Shown here: one piece after another, positions 1 through 7,414 of the stretch
Layout of the letters: the number at the start of each line of letters is the position of its first letter
How positions within the stretch are numbered: the stretch's first letter is position 1
Source: Prevotella sp. E13-27
GTDB taxonomy: Bacteria; Bacteroidota; Bacteroidia; Bacteroidales; Bacteroidaceae
DNA: 64,000 bases
Direction of reading: 5' to 3'
Assembly (NCBI RefSeq): GCF_023217965.1
Contig: NZ_JALPSC010000002.1
Coordinates: 806,001-870,000 of the forward strand
Notes under the pieces: generated by a model
Told to the model about the DNA's origin: nothing
Database searches by the model: none
Seen by the model: the letters and a program-made list of their open reading frames with translations, nothing else
Made by a program: the position numbers and the translations under genes

Positions 1-427
1 GTCTCACGGCGAAGTGTAACCAGTATTCGCGGGCGTTACGCTCCAGGAGTATCTCGTCGAAGTCCTGACCTGTCTCGTCGCTAATGTCGAGCAGCTTCAC
101 CGCATAACGCAGCAGCTGTTCCTTGCTGTTGACGCGAATGTCGGCAGCACATCCCGTTAGGTGGTTCGACGTGGGGCATCCTCCCACCAACCTGTTCAGC
201 TCCTTGCACCTGTAGCCACTGTTGATGATGATAGGCACCTCCCTCACTTTCTCCAACCACTGGCACACCCTTGTCAGGTTATCTATCACCTTTGCGTCGG
301 GCTGTGTCTGTCGCTGCTGGTCGAGGTATCCCAGCTTCACGTTGGTGCGTGTCATCTCCTCGAGAGTGAAGTGTGGCGTCAATCGAACGCCTTCAAGCTT
401 ATTTGTTTTATTGTTTTCCTTTGTCAT
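1..427 (-). CDS. M15-type D-Ala-D-Ala carboxypeptidase-like peptidase, cut off by the window edge
   Basis: Zinc peptidase of the M15A/Peptidase_M15_3 type, which cleaves peptidoglycan stem peptides or acts as a phage-type lysin. The first 142 codons are visible and the C-terminus lies outside the window. The N-terminal F-T-L-E-E-M stretch (about residues 20-25) and the core S-G-Y-R (70-73) followed by S-N-H-L-T-G-C-A-A-D (87-96) match the family; H89 and D96 are the expected first two zinc ligands of SxHxxGxAxD. The third ligand is off the edge. The ATG follows a TAnnTTTG promoter at 495-502. Family members in Bacteroidales are often accessory or prophage-derived, which fits the neighbouring coiled-coil gene, but nothing else phage-like is seen. 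Confidence 0.8.
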   Translation of the reverse strand, partial: MTKENNKTNKLEGVRLTPHFTLEEMTRTNVKLGYLDQQRQTQPDAKVIDNLTRVCQWLEKVREVPIIINSGYRCKELNRLVGGCPTSNHLTGCAADIRVNSKEQLLRYAVKLLDISDETGQDFDEILLERNAREYWLHFAVR

Positions 428-494
428 AATAGTAAAGTTTTTTATATGAATAATGTTACTTTCGAAATCGTCTGCAGACTTGTGATTTCGCTGG

Positions 495-502
495 CAAAGG
501 TA
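495..502 (-). promoter_or_regulatory. Bacteroidota -7 element for the M15 peptidase gene
   Basis: TACCTTTG on the minus strand, a match to TAnnTTTG, 67 bases before the peptidase ATG. The -33 position, about 20 bases upstream, coincides with the edge of the inverted repeat at 523-561. Confidence 0.5.
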
Positions 503-516
503 TGAGTATTGGCAAA

Positions 517-561
517 GAAAAAGGTCTTATATAAGACTTACTATAAGACTTATATAAGACC
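517..561 (-). terminator. AT-rich inverted repeat with T tail, likely terminator of the coiled-coil gene
   Basis: Two perfect 13-base arms (GGTCTTATATAAG at 523-535 and CTTATATAAGACC at 549-561) flank a 13-base loop. Read on the minus strand the hairpin is followed by TTTTTC (517-522), as in an intrinsic terminator, and it lies just after the stop codon of the coiled-coil gene. The stem is AT-rich and contains three ATAAGAC units, so it may also be a dispersed repeat or an operator for the next promoter. Confidence 0.5.
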
Positions 562-581
562 GTAAACGCCCTGTTTATGGG

Positions 582-1403
582 CTATTTCAAGAGGTCGTCT
601 ATTCGGCGTGCATCGGGCGGCAACTTACCTGTCTGTTGCCACGAGCCAGCTAGCTGTGCCATGTTTGGAATGCCCCACAGCTGCTGAAACAGTTTCCACT
701 TCTTTTTTATCTGCAATCTTTCAGCCATCGCCGTCGCTAAGTAGGCAGCCTGATTGGCCGACACGCCCTCGGCCAGAGCATAGCCGTCGGGCACTATGAA
801 CCCAGCATTCCTCAGACGTTGCCACAACACTTGCGCCTCGTCTGTAAACAGTTCGCTCATATCATCGGTTACGCTACCGCCAGCGCCCACTTGCGCCGTC
901 TCCACAATCTGTTCATCGTCGAAATGGTTCAGCAGTTCCATTATCTCCTCAGACAACTCCAGCTTGGCAGCTGTTATCAGCTCCAGGAACACCGTCTTGG
1001 CAGCCTCGCGCTTGCTTAGTGTTTTGCGCTTCGATGTGTTCAGATATATGCGCAAGGCCTTCGACACATCATCCTGTGACGACTTCTTAGCGACTCCAGC
1101 CGATAGTTTGCCCAACTCTTTCAGTTGCATGTCCTTTTCCTTCAGTTGCATATCCTTCTCCTGCAGTTGGTCATCTTTCTCCTGTAATTGCCTTTGCAGC
1201 CCTTCGTTCTCTTCGCGTAGTGCCTCGTTGTCATTCCTCAGCTGGCTAATCTCGTCCAGCAGGTCTTCGGTAGCCGACAGCGTCAGCAACAGTCCCTGCA
1301 ACCGACGAGCCTCTTCTGCTATTCTCTCCTCATCACGTTCAAGCAAGCGACGGCCATCCTGTGCTGCCTCTTTCAATTCTTCAATATTCAAGCTTTTATT
1401 CAT
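582..1403 (-). CDS. Coiled-coil protein of unknown function
   Basis: No function recognised. The 273-residue soluble protein has no signal peptide or membrane segment. Residues about 1-100 are a long, charged coiled coil; inside it a short unit of the form L-Q/K-E-K-D-x-Q is repeated four times (about residues 73-97). A middle helical region rich in Lys/Glu follows, and the C-terminal 80 residues form a compact, Trp-containing block (about 190-273) that looks like a separate domain. Codon use is GC-richer than in many neighbours. It has its own promoter (1443-1450) and a terminator-like hairpin behind it. Possibly a structural or regulatory accessory protein. Confidence 0.75.
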   Translation of the reverse strand: MNKSLNIEELKEAAQDGRRLLERDEERIAEEARRLQGLLLTLSATEDLLDEISQLRNDNEALREENEGLQRQLQEKDDQLQEKDMQLKEKDMQLKELGKLSAGVAKKSSQDDVSKALRIYLNTSKRKTLSKREAAKTVFLELITAAKLELSEEIMELLNHFDDEQIVETAQVGAGGSVTDDMSELFTDEAQVLWQRLRNAGFIVPDGYALAEGVSANQAAYLATAMAERLQIKKKWKLFQQLWGIPNMAQLAGSWQQTGKLPPDARRIDDLLK

Positions 1404-1442
1404 AGATTCGTAGTATAGATTACTTTAGTGAAAAATGAGGCG

Positions 1443-1450
1443 CAAAGGTA
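1443..1450 (-). promoter_or_regulatory. Bacteroidota -7 element for the coiled-coil gene
   Basis: TACCTTTG on the minus strand (match to TAnnTTTG), 39 bases before the ATG. No clear -33 TTTG was found. Confidence 0.5.
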
Positions 1451-1554
1451 CAAAAAATTCCCGCTCGCCATATCAACGAACGGGAATATAATTATGTTAA
1501 TGATTGTTAGTTCTCAGATAGTCAGAGAGATAGACGTAGGCGGATATAACTGAG

Positions 1555-1620
1555 TCATTTTGTGCTCAATTTGGCCTCTATCTCTTCTATAGTATTTGAG
1601 TTATATCTTTCTCAGCCCAT
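1555..1620 (-). pseudogene. Decayed C-terminal tail resembling the end of the adjacent HepT
   Basis: Minus-strand reading gives M-G-stop-E-R-Y-N-S-N-T-I-E-E-I-E-A-K-L-S-T-K-stop, which lines up with the end of the neighbouring HepT (R-Y-T-G-L-T-V-A-E-I-E-S-L). Both look like the short helical tail (x-R-Y-T-G-L-x-x-x-E-I-E-x-L) that also ends many Rpn-family proteins. One internal stop and no start make it a remnant. The match is short, so it is a suggestion only. Confidence 0.35.
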
Positions 1621-1654
1621 AGGCATCGCGGTTTTAAAGGCTATACATTATTAT

Positions 1655-2155
1655 TTAAAGAGACTCTATCTCCGCTACAGTCAGTCCTGTATAACGGGAG
1701 ATTAGCTTAGAGTCCATACCATCGCGCTTCATGCGTTGTGCGGTCTGTATCATATTTTTGTGGACAGCAGTCTCCTTCACCACCGAAAAGTTCTTCTCCC
1801 ACTCATCCCAGTCGGTCTCAGCCAAATAGCGAGCCACTTGCTCGCGCAGAGGCGGCAGGTCGTCGCGGATGACCGACCAGACAATGTCGGGATCTACTTG
1901 ATAGTAGCCATGTGCAAGGTTATGGCGCATCTTGGTTATCATTATCCACGGTGTTTCAGGATGTGCCTCGCAGAAAGCTTTGGTGAGGTTATAGGCTGCC
2001 TCGCCGATAATCATCGTGTGATAAGCGATGCCGCCAAACAACACCTTGTCAACAGTCAGTTCCTCACGCGTCATTTTCTCACAGCGATTGAGGATAGTGT
2101 CGATGGCATCAAGTATGTGCGCCAAGCGTTCACGGTCTTTAGGCTGCTCTCTCAT
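1655..2155 (-). CDS. hepT: HepT-like ribonuclease toxin (type VII toxin-antitoxin), with extra C-terminal tail
   Basis: HEPN-domain RNase (DUF86 family), toxin of the MntA/HepT system. The catalytic Rx4HxY motif is intact at R77, H82 and Y84 (R-H-N-L-A-H-G-Y); in characterised pairs the tyrosine is AMPylated by MntA, which blocks the toxin. Residues 1-115 are the usual HEPN helical domain. Residues about 122-166 are an additional tail ending R-Y-T-G-L-T-V-A-E-I-E-S-L, unlike a minimal HepT of about 110-140 residues. The start overlaps the end of the nucleotidyltransferase gene by 17 bases, so the two are translationally coupled with antitoxin first. Likely a stress or phage-defence module. 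Confidence 0.85.
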   Translation of the reverse strand: MREQPKDRERLAHILDAIDTILNRCEKMTREELTVDKVLFGGIAYHTMIIGEAAYNLTKAFCEAHPETPWIMITKMRHNLAHGYYQVDPDIVWSVIRDDLPPLREQVARYLAETDWDEWEKNFSVVKETAVHKNMIQTAQRMKRDGMDSKLISRYTGLTVAEIESL

Positions 2156-2435
2156 AAATCAGGATTTTATCTCGTTCAACACTCTCGCGGGCAAAGTCGG
2201 CCAAAGAATTTTCTGTCACCAAATCTACTGGGCGGTCGAGCAACTTCTCAAGATCGTTCCACATGCCGAAGAATTTTAGACCGATGGGCTGTGAATGATC
2301 AAGGACAACGAGGATGTCGACATCGCTCAACGGTGTCTCCTCACCTCTGGAGAAGGAACCGAAAATCCATGCCCTCAGGACGGGTTGCGTCTTGAAGTAT
2401 TCAGCTATCTGTTGTGTTATCGCTTGTGTACTCAT
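2139..2435 (-). CDS. mntA: MntA-type minimal nucleotidyltransferase antitoxin
   Basis: Minimal nucleotidyltransferase of 98 residues, the usual size for the antitoxin of HepT. The active-site signature is complete: G26-S27 followed by D38-V-D40 (GSx10DxD), with a third acidic candidate at D71 (R-P-V-D-L-V). Known MntA proteins transfer AMP from ATP onto the tyrosine of the HepT Rx4HxY motif. It is the first gene of a two-gene unit whose promoter is probably TATATTTG at 2518-2525. No signal peptide; cytoplasmic. Confidence 0.85.
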   Translation of the reverse strand: MSTQAITQQIAEYFKTQPVLRAWIFGSFSRGEETPLSDVDILVVLDHSQPIGLKFFGMWNDLEKLLDRPVDLVTENSLADFARESVERDKILIYERAA

Positions 2436-2517
2436 AGCAGTCTGTTTGATGTATCAATAGCCGTTTTGTCAATAATTAACCTTCAACTTAAATTCAAAGT
2501 TTTTCGTTATTCTGCTG

Positions 2518-2525
2518 CAAATATA
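2518..2525 (-). promoter_or_regulatory. Bacteroidota -7 element for mntA-hepT
   Basis: TATATTTG on the minus strand, a full TAnnTTTG match, about 83 bases before the mntA ATG. A TTG about 18 bases further upstream could be the -33 element. Confidence 0.45.
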
Positions 2526-2615
2526 CAACAAGATTTCGAAAACAAGAATAAAAACATCAAAAAAAGTGCGGAAAAGAAACAGCCAATACAGACTAAGAGT
2601 AATTTCTTCATGTAA

Positions 2616-2765
2616 TTAATCATTAATATAGGATTTAGTGGTCATGTCATAATACAGGGCCTCCAACTCGGCCAGAGTCAGTTTCTCAACACTGTGCTCG
2701 ATGATGCGGATGAGTTCATCGCGCCGTCCTTCGTCGGACTGATTATAACGATTAATATATGCCAT
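2616..2765 (-). CDS. Small hypothetical protein (49 residues)
   Basis: A short open frame starting M-A-Y-I-N-R-Y-N-Q and ending K-S-Y-I-N-D, stop TAA. It is acidic and probably helical, with a central run I-R-I-I-E-H-S-V-E-K-L-T-L-A-E-L-E-A-L. It fills a gap between mntA-hepT and the nitroreductase gene and has a good TAnnTTTG element (2805-2812) 39 bases before the ATG. Codon use looks coding and there is no competing frame. Function unknown; it may be a small regulator or an adaptor. Confidence 0.6.
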   Translation of the reverse strand: MAYINRYNQSDEGRRDELIRIIEHSVEKLTLAELEALYYDMTTKSYIND

Positions 2766-2804
2766 AAATATCTGAAATCATTAAAGAATCGTAATAATTG
2801 GGCA

Positions 2805-2842
2805 CAAAGGTAGCAAATATTCATGGATTTTTCTTATATTTG
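2805..2842. promoter_or_regulatory. Divergent Bacteroidota promoters: 49-residue gene (minus) and nitroreductase (plus)
   Basis: TACCTTTG on the minus strand at 2805-2812 and TATATTTG on the plus strand at 2835-2842. The two -7 elements sit back to back 22 bases apart, so polymerase binding at one would overlap the other. Confidence 0.5.
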
Positions 2843-2896
2843 CCCATTGATTTAATATGTTTTGTGATATGATAGACCAGATTATTGAATACTGAT

Positions 2897-3505
2897 ATGA
2901 AAAAATTAATTGTATGCCTTATGGCAATGATGGGCGTGCTGACCATTTCAGCCCAGCAGAAAGTAGAGAACAAGGATGCACAGGTTGCCATCAACAACAT
3001 CATGACGCGCACCAGCATCCGACAGTACACCAATGAGCCAGTTTCAAAGGCTGACATTGAGACAATGCTTCGTGCAGGCATGGCTGCTCCCACAGCCGTC
3101 AACAAGCAACCCTGGCATTTCGTAGCAGTTACCAACAAGGACAAACTGGCAGAGCTTGCTGGTCGCAGAGGCATGATTAAGCAGGCAGGTGTGGCCATTG
3201 TGGTTTGTGGCAATCTGGACAAGGCTTTGCAGGGAAAGGCACAAGATTATTGGATTCAGGACTGCTCGGCAGCTACAGAGAACATCCTCCTTGCTGCCCA
3301 TGCCCTAGGACTCGGAGCTGTATGGACAGGCTGTTATCCTATGGAAGACCGCGTTGCCGAGGTTTCCAAGGTATTGAAATTGCCAAAGAACATCGTTCCT
3401 CTGTGCGTCATCGCCATTGGCCATCCTGCAGAACAGCCTAAACCAAAGGATAAATGGAAGCCTGAGAACGTGTCATATAACGAGTTTGGTGGTAAGGCGG
3501 AGTAA
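2897..3505 (+). CDS. Exported nitroreductase-family flavoprotein
   Basis: FMN-dependent oxidoreductase of the nitroreductase fold, about 202 residues. The ATG at 2897 is preferred over the in-frame TTG at 2885 because it gives a clean signal peptide (M-K-K-L-I-V-C-L-M, hydrophobic core, cleavage after I-S-A). The mature part begins with the family motif T-R-T-S-I-R-Q-Y and continues with M-A-A-P-T-A-V-N-K-Q-P-W-H-F, the FMN-binding segment, and G-L-G-A-V-W-T-G near residue 137. A periplasmic location is unusual for the family but frequent in Bacteroidales. The next gene begins six bases after the stop, so the two are likely cotranscribed. Confidence 0.85.
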   Translation: MKKLIVCLMAMMGVLTISAQQKVENKDAQVAINNIMTRTSIRQYTNEPVSKADIETMLRAGMAAPTAVNKQPWHFVAVTNKDKLAELAGRRGMIKQAGVAIVVCGNLDKALQGKAQDYWIQDCSAATENILLAAHALGLGAVWTGCYPMEDRVAEVSKVLKLPKNIVPLCVIAIGHPAEQPKPKDKWKPENVSYNEFGGKAE

Positions 3506-3511
3506 GTAACT

Positions 3512-4456
3512 ATGAATGCAGCAAAACCGACGGCGTCGCTCTTTCAGCGACCTGCGTGGGTGGCTCTGTTTGCGTTTACGGCTGCCTTCGCATGGGGATG
3601 GGCATATCCGCTGATAAAGCTCGGATTTGCTGAGTTCGGCATCGGACGGGATATGACGGGGAGCAAGATGCTCTTTGCCGGAATACGCTTCTGCTTGTCG
3701 GGCCTCATCATACTGACTATAGCCAGACTGACAGGGAGGTCGTTTTCACTCAAGGAGGATGGCAGAAAGAGTGTGGTGGGCAGTTGTTTGTTCCTGCTGC
3801 TCTTTGCGCTACTTAACACCACGCTTCACTATGCGGCATTCTACATAGGACTGTCGTATAGTTTAGGTTCCAGAGCGTCGATACTTAACTCATTGAGTGT
3901 CTTCGCTTTAGTTCTGTTGGCCTGTGCTTTTTACAAGAGCGACAAATTGATCTTCAGAAAGGTTCTGGGCTGTGTGACGGGCTTCCTCGGCATAATGGCC
4001 CTAAACCTTGGAGGGGAGGAGAGTGGGGCGTTCACGCTGATGGGCGACGGACTGATAATAGCGAATGCTCTTTGTGGAGCCTTTGCGGGACTGATGACGC
4101 GAGGTGTGAACAAGCGTGTTGATGTGTTCGTGGGTACTGGCTACAGCCTCAGCGTGGGAGGAGCGCTACTCGTCATTCCAGGACTCATGATGGGTGGCAC
4201 TTTGCATAATGTGACGCCTTGGGGTATAGTGATACTGGCGCTACTCATTGGCATATCTACCATAGGCTTCACGCTCTATAACAAGCTGCTGACTTGCAAC
4301 CCAATGGGAAAGGTGGCCATTTGGAACTCGCTAATACCTGTAGTAGGCGCAGTAACATCGTGCATGTGTCTTGGAGAAACGTTTTATTCGAAATACGCTC
4401 TCGCCGCTGTTTTGGCAGCAACAGGTATATACATCATAAACAAAGGGAAGAAATAG
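3512..4456 (+). CDS. DMT-superfamily (EamA) inner-membrane transporter
   Basis: Ten-helix transporter of the drug/metabolite (EamA) superfamily, 314 residues, with two homologous five-helix halves. Hydrophobic segments alternate with short polar loops; the first half begins F-T-A-A-F-A-W-G-W-A-Y-P and the second half ends L-A-A-T-G-I-Y-I-I-N-K-G-K-K. Substrate cannot be told from sequence; relatives export amino acids, sugars or metabolites. Six bases separate it from the upstream nitroreductase gene. Isoleucine is often encoded by ATA, as in the next four genes. Confidence 0.85.
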   Translation: MNAAKPTASLFQRPAWVALFAFTAAFAWGWAYPLIKLGFAEFGIGRDMTGSKMLFAGIRFCLSGLIILTIARLTGRSFSLKEDGRKSVVGSCLFLLLFALLNTTLHYAAFYIGLSYSLGSRASILNSLSVFALVLLACAFYKSDKLIFRKVLGCVTGFLGIMALNLGGEESGAFTLMGDGLIIANALCGAFAGLMTRGVNKRVDVFVGTGYSLSVGGALLVIPGLMMGGTLHNVTPWGIVILALLIGISTIGFTLYNKLLTCNPMGKVAIWNSLIPVVGAVTSCMCLGETFYSKYALAAVLAATGIYIINKGKK

Positions 4457-4477
4457 ATATTTTTTCACAATTATTCT

Positions 4478-4505
4478 TTTGTATCAATAATATTGTGTAC
4501 CTTTG
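4478..4505 (+). promoter_or_regulatory. Promoter of the uridine kinase / galacturonate operon
   Basis: TTTG at 4478-4481, a 16-base spacer, then TACCTTTG at 4498-4505. It lies between the transporter stop and the ATG at 4557, so the four downstream genes can be transcribed as their own unit. Confidence 0.55.
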
Positions 4506-4556
4506 CAATATAGAAAGACTACAGATTTAAAACAAGACAATACAATCCATAGGCAC

Positions 4557-6230
4557 ATGCTTCAAATCCGCTGTACTAACAACAACGTAACAAAGAGTTT
4601 CCCGGAAGGCGCATCGCTCCTCGATGTCTATCAAGAGTTTGCCGACGAGATAAAACTGCCATATCCGGTGGTGTCGGCAAAGGTGAACAACACACCTCAG
4701 GGACTGAAATTCCGACTGTACCAGAATCGCGATGTGGAGTTCCTCGACGCACGAGAGGGAAGTGGCCACCGCGTATATGTACGCTCGCTGAGCTTCGTGC
4801 TTTACAAGGCCACACAAGACCTGTTCCCCGGATCAAAGCTGTTCATAGAGCACTCGCTGTGCAGAGGCTATTACTGCAACTTCAAGAAGAAGAGCAACGA
4901 GCCACTCACTGACGAGAATGTTGAACAGCTCTGCCAGCGCATACAGGAGATAATAGACCTGGACATGCCGTTCCGACGCACAGAGGCAACTACAGAAGAG
5001 GCGCTGAGGGTCTTCTCAGAGCGCGGATTCTCAGACAAGGTGAAGCTGATAGAGACGAGCGGACAGATTTATACAGACTACTACACGCTGGGCGATACCG
5101 TGGACTACTACTACGGACCATTGGTGCCTTCGGCAGGCTATCTGAAGGTGTGGGGGCTGGAGCGTTATCAGGACGGATTGCTGCTTCGTGTGCCCGACTG
5201 GAACAACCCCATGAAGCTGGCGGAGAAGGTGGACCAGCCAAAGACCTTCGAGATGTTTGCAGAGAAGACGAAGTGGGACATCATAATGCGACTTTCGAAT
5301 GCGGGCGATGTGAACAAGGCTGTCCTGAAGGGACATGCTTCGGAGCTCATACAGGTGAGCGAGGCTTTGCAGGAGAAAAAGATTGTGAAGATAGCAGAAG
5401 AGATAGCCGACAGGGTGGAGAACGGCAAGGTGAAGATAGTGCTCATCACAGGACCATCGAGCTCAGGAAAGACCACGTTCTGCAAGCGACTGTCAGTACA
5501 GCTGCTGGCATGCGGACTGAGACCGCTGTCGTTCTCAACAGACGATTACTTCGTGAACAGAGTGGACACGCCGAAGCTACCTAATGGTGACTATGACTTC
5601 GACAACATAGAGACTGTGGACTACCACCTGCTGGAAGAACATCTGACAAGACTCATGCAGGGCGAACGCGTGGAGGTGCCAGAATATAACTTCACCACAG
5701 GCAGGCGCGAGTGGAACGGCAAGAAGCTCAAACTGCAGTCGGACACCGTGCTGATAATTGAGGGAATACATGCGCTGAACCCTCTGCTGACGAAAACTAT
5801 TGGCGACGAGATGAAATACAAGATATACATCTCGGCACTGACAAGCATTTCACTCGACGACCACAACTGGATACCAGTGCGCGACAACCGCCTGCTTAGA
5901 CGCATCATACGCGACTATAACAAAGGCGCATTCACAGCTAGAGAGACGATAGCCCAGTGGAAAAACGTGTGCGACGCAGAAGACCAGTGGATATTCCCAT
6001 ATCAGGAGACAGCCGACGTGATGTTTAACTCGGCGCTGAACATTGAGTTTGCCGTGCTGCGCACTCACGCAGAGATAATACTCACATCGGTGCCAAAGAA
6101 CTGTCCTGAATATGCAGAAGCTCACCGACTGCTGAAGTTTATACGCTACTTCATCCCGGTGAGCGACAAGGAGATACCTCCAACATCAATCATGCGTGAG
6201 TTTGTGGGAGGCAGCAGCTTTAAATACTAA
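4557..6230 (+). CDS. TGS-domain uridine kinase-like nucleoside kinase
   Basis: Cytosolic protein of 558 residues with three parts: a TGS domain (1-62), a threonyl-tRNA-synthetase-like second additional domain (about 65-190, with H-S-L-C-R-G-Y-Y-C), and a phosphoribulokinase/uridine kinase domain from about 285 (P-loop G-P-S-S-S-G-K-T at 299-306, then S-T-D-D-Y-F). The first ATG giving an intact TGS domain is chosen; an in-frame TTG lies upstream inside the promoter element. The family is widespread in Bacteroidales as nucleoside kinase, but its true substrate is not settled. It heads an operon for sugar activation, so it could supply UMP/UTP or sense a metabolite. Confidence 0.8.
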   Translation: MLQIRCTNNNVTKSFPEGASLLDVYQEFADEIKLPYPVVSAKVNNTPQGLKFRLYQNRDVEFLDAREGSGHRVYVRSLSFVLYKATQDLFPGSKLFIEHSLCRGYYCNFKKKSNEPLTDENVEQLCQRIQEIIDLDMPFRRTEATTEEALRVFSERGFSDKVKLIETSGQIYTDYYTLGDTVDYYYGPLVPSAGYLKVWGLERYQDGLLLRVPDWNNPMKLAEKVDQPKTFEMFAEKTKWDIIMRLSNAGDVNKAVLKGHASELIQVSEALQEKKIVKIAEEIADRVENGKVKIVLITGPSSSGKTTFCKRLSVQLLACGLRPLSFSTDDYFVNRVDTPKLPNGDYDFDNIETVDYHLLEEHLTRLMQGERVEVPEYNFTTGRREWNGKKLKLQSDTVLIIEGIHALNPLLTKTIGDEMKYKIYISALTSISLDDHNWIPVRDNRLLRRIIRDYNKGAFTARETIAQWKNVCDAEDQWIFPYQETADVMFNSALNIEFAVLRTHAEIILTSVPKNCPEYAEAHRLLKFIRYFIPVSDKEIPPTSIMREFVGGSSFKY

Positions 6231-6247
6231 TAAAACTACGAAACATA

Positions 6248-7390
6248 ATGGAACAGTACCAGTATCATATCTTCGCTCCATATCGCGTTTGTCCCTTAGG
6301 AGCACACGTGGACCATCAGCATGGACTCGTGACGGGATTTGCAATAGACAAAGGCGTTGACCTGTGGTTCAACGTGCGTGATGACGGACAGGTAAAGCTG
6401 AAATCGCTCACTTTCGAGGGCGATGTGGACTTTGCTATTAACGCTCCGTCGCAGGTGAGAGAGCATCACTGGGGTGACTATGCTCGCGGCGCCAAGTATG
6501 CGCTTCGCAAGCGTTTCGAGCTGGAGAAAGGCATAGAAGGCGTGATAAAAGGCTCGCTGCCAGTGGGCGGACTGTCGTCAAGTGCTGCTGTGCTTACGGC
6601 TTATGTGATGGCGTTTGCCAAAGCCAACGGCATAAAGCTACAGCCATTTGAGGTGGTCCAGATAGCTTCGGAAGCTGAGCGCGAGTACATTGGACTGAAC
6701 AACGGTCTGCTTGATCAGGCGTGTATAACCCTGGGAAAGAAAGACGGACTGCTCTTCCTGGACTGTGACACCAACGAGTATCGCATAATAAAGCGCAACC
6801 CCGATATGCCCACGTTTGAGATAGGCATATTCTTCTCAGGACTGACACGCTCGCTGGTGAACAGCGACTATAATCTGCGTGTGTATGAATGTAAGACAGC
6901 TGCATGGAACATGCTTGCATATACAGACCAGCCTCTGAAAACATTTGACAAGACATTCCTGCGCGACATTCCCAAGGCAACATTTGAGAAGACACGCATA
7001 GCAATGCCTGCTCGTTTCGCACGCCGTGCTGAGCACTTCTACAGCGAGTACCGACGTGTGCGTCAGGGCGTTACTGCATGGGAGACGGGCAACATGAAGC
7101 TGTTTGGCAAACTGTCGTTCGACTCCTGTGAGAGCTCAATAAACAACTACGAATGCGGATCGCCAGAGCTGATAGCCATCTACGAGATAATGAGGTCGCT
7201 GCCAGGAATATATGGCGGACGATTCTCGGGAGCAGGATTCAAGGGAGCTTGCATAGCACTTGTTAACCCTGAGCATAAAGAGACAATAGAAAAGGAACTG
7301 ACAAAGCGCTATCTGGAACAGTTCCCAGAATACGAGAAGACATTCCATGTGTATTGGGTGAAGCCCGATGATGGCGCACGATTCGTATAA
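6248..7390 (+). CDS. GHMP kinase, probable galacturonokinase
   Basis: Sugar 1-kinase of the GHMP superfamily, 380 residues. It is not a standard galactokinase: the N-terminal substrate motif reads A-P-Y-R-V-C-P-L-G-A-H-V-D-H-Q (10-24) where galactokinase has G-R-V-N-L-I-G-E-H-T-D-Y. That motif, together with P-V-G-G-L-S-S-S-A-A (105-114), G-L-N-N-G-L-L-D-Q (149-157, probable catalytic D156), Y-N-L-R-V-Y-E-C, N-N-Y-E-C-G-S and Y-G-G-R-F-S-G-A-G-F-K-G near the C-terminus, follows plant galacturonokinase as I remember it. Predicted reaction: D-galacturonate + ATP to GalA-1-phosphate. Downstream nucleotidyltransferase and UDP-glucuronate epimerase genes support this. About three quarters of its Ile codons are ATA. 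Confidence 0.75.
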   Translation: MEQYQYHIFAPYRVCPLGAHVDHQHGLVTGFAIDKGVDLWFNVRDDGQVKLKSLTFEGDVDFAINAPSQVREHHWGDYARGAKYALRKRFELEKGIEGVIKGSLPVGGLSSSAAVLTAYVMAFAKANGIKLQPFEVVQIASEAEREYIGLNNGLLDQACITLGKKDGLLFLDCDTNEYRIIKRNPDMPTFEIGIFFSGLTRSLVNSDYNLRVYECKTAAWNMLAYTDQPLKTFDKTFLRDIPKATFEKTRIAMPARFARRAEHFYSEYRRVRQGVTAWETGNMKLFGKLSFDSCESSINNYECGSPELIAIYEIMRSLPGIYGGRFSGAGFKGACIALVNPEHKETIEKELTKRYLEQFPEYEKTFHVYWVKPDDGARFV

Positions 7391-7414
7391 GGAAGCAAAA
7401 ACAAAAAAATAGAC

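Noticed and set aside
608..1413. Plus-strand open frames opposite the coiled-coil gene
   Set aside because: Ser- and Cys-rich translations without motifs, typical of antisense shadows of a coiled-coil gene.
1736..2395. Long plus-strand frame over mntA-hepT
   Set aside because: It is the reverse of two genes with intact catalytic motifs and has no recognisable content.
1..2900. A prophage or integrated element at the left edge
   Set aside because: Only an M15 peptidase and a toxin-antitoxin pair suggest it; no integrase, attachment site or structural phage gene is present.
4527..4836. Antisense frames over the start of the uridine kinase
   Set aside because: Low-quality translations; the TGS and P-loop motifs fix the plus strand as coding.
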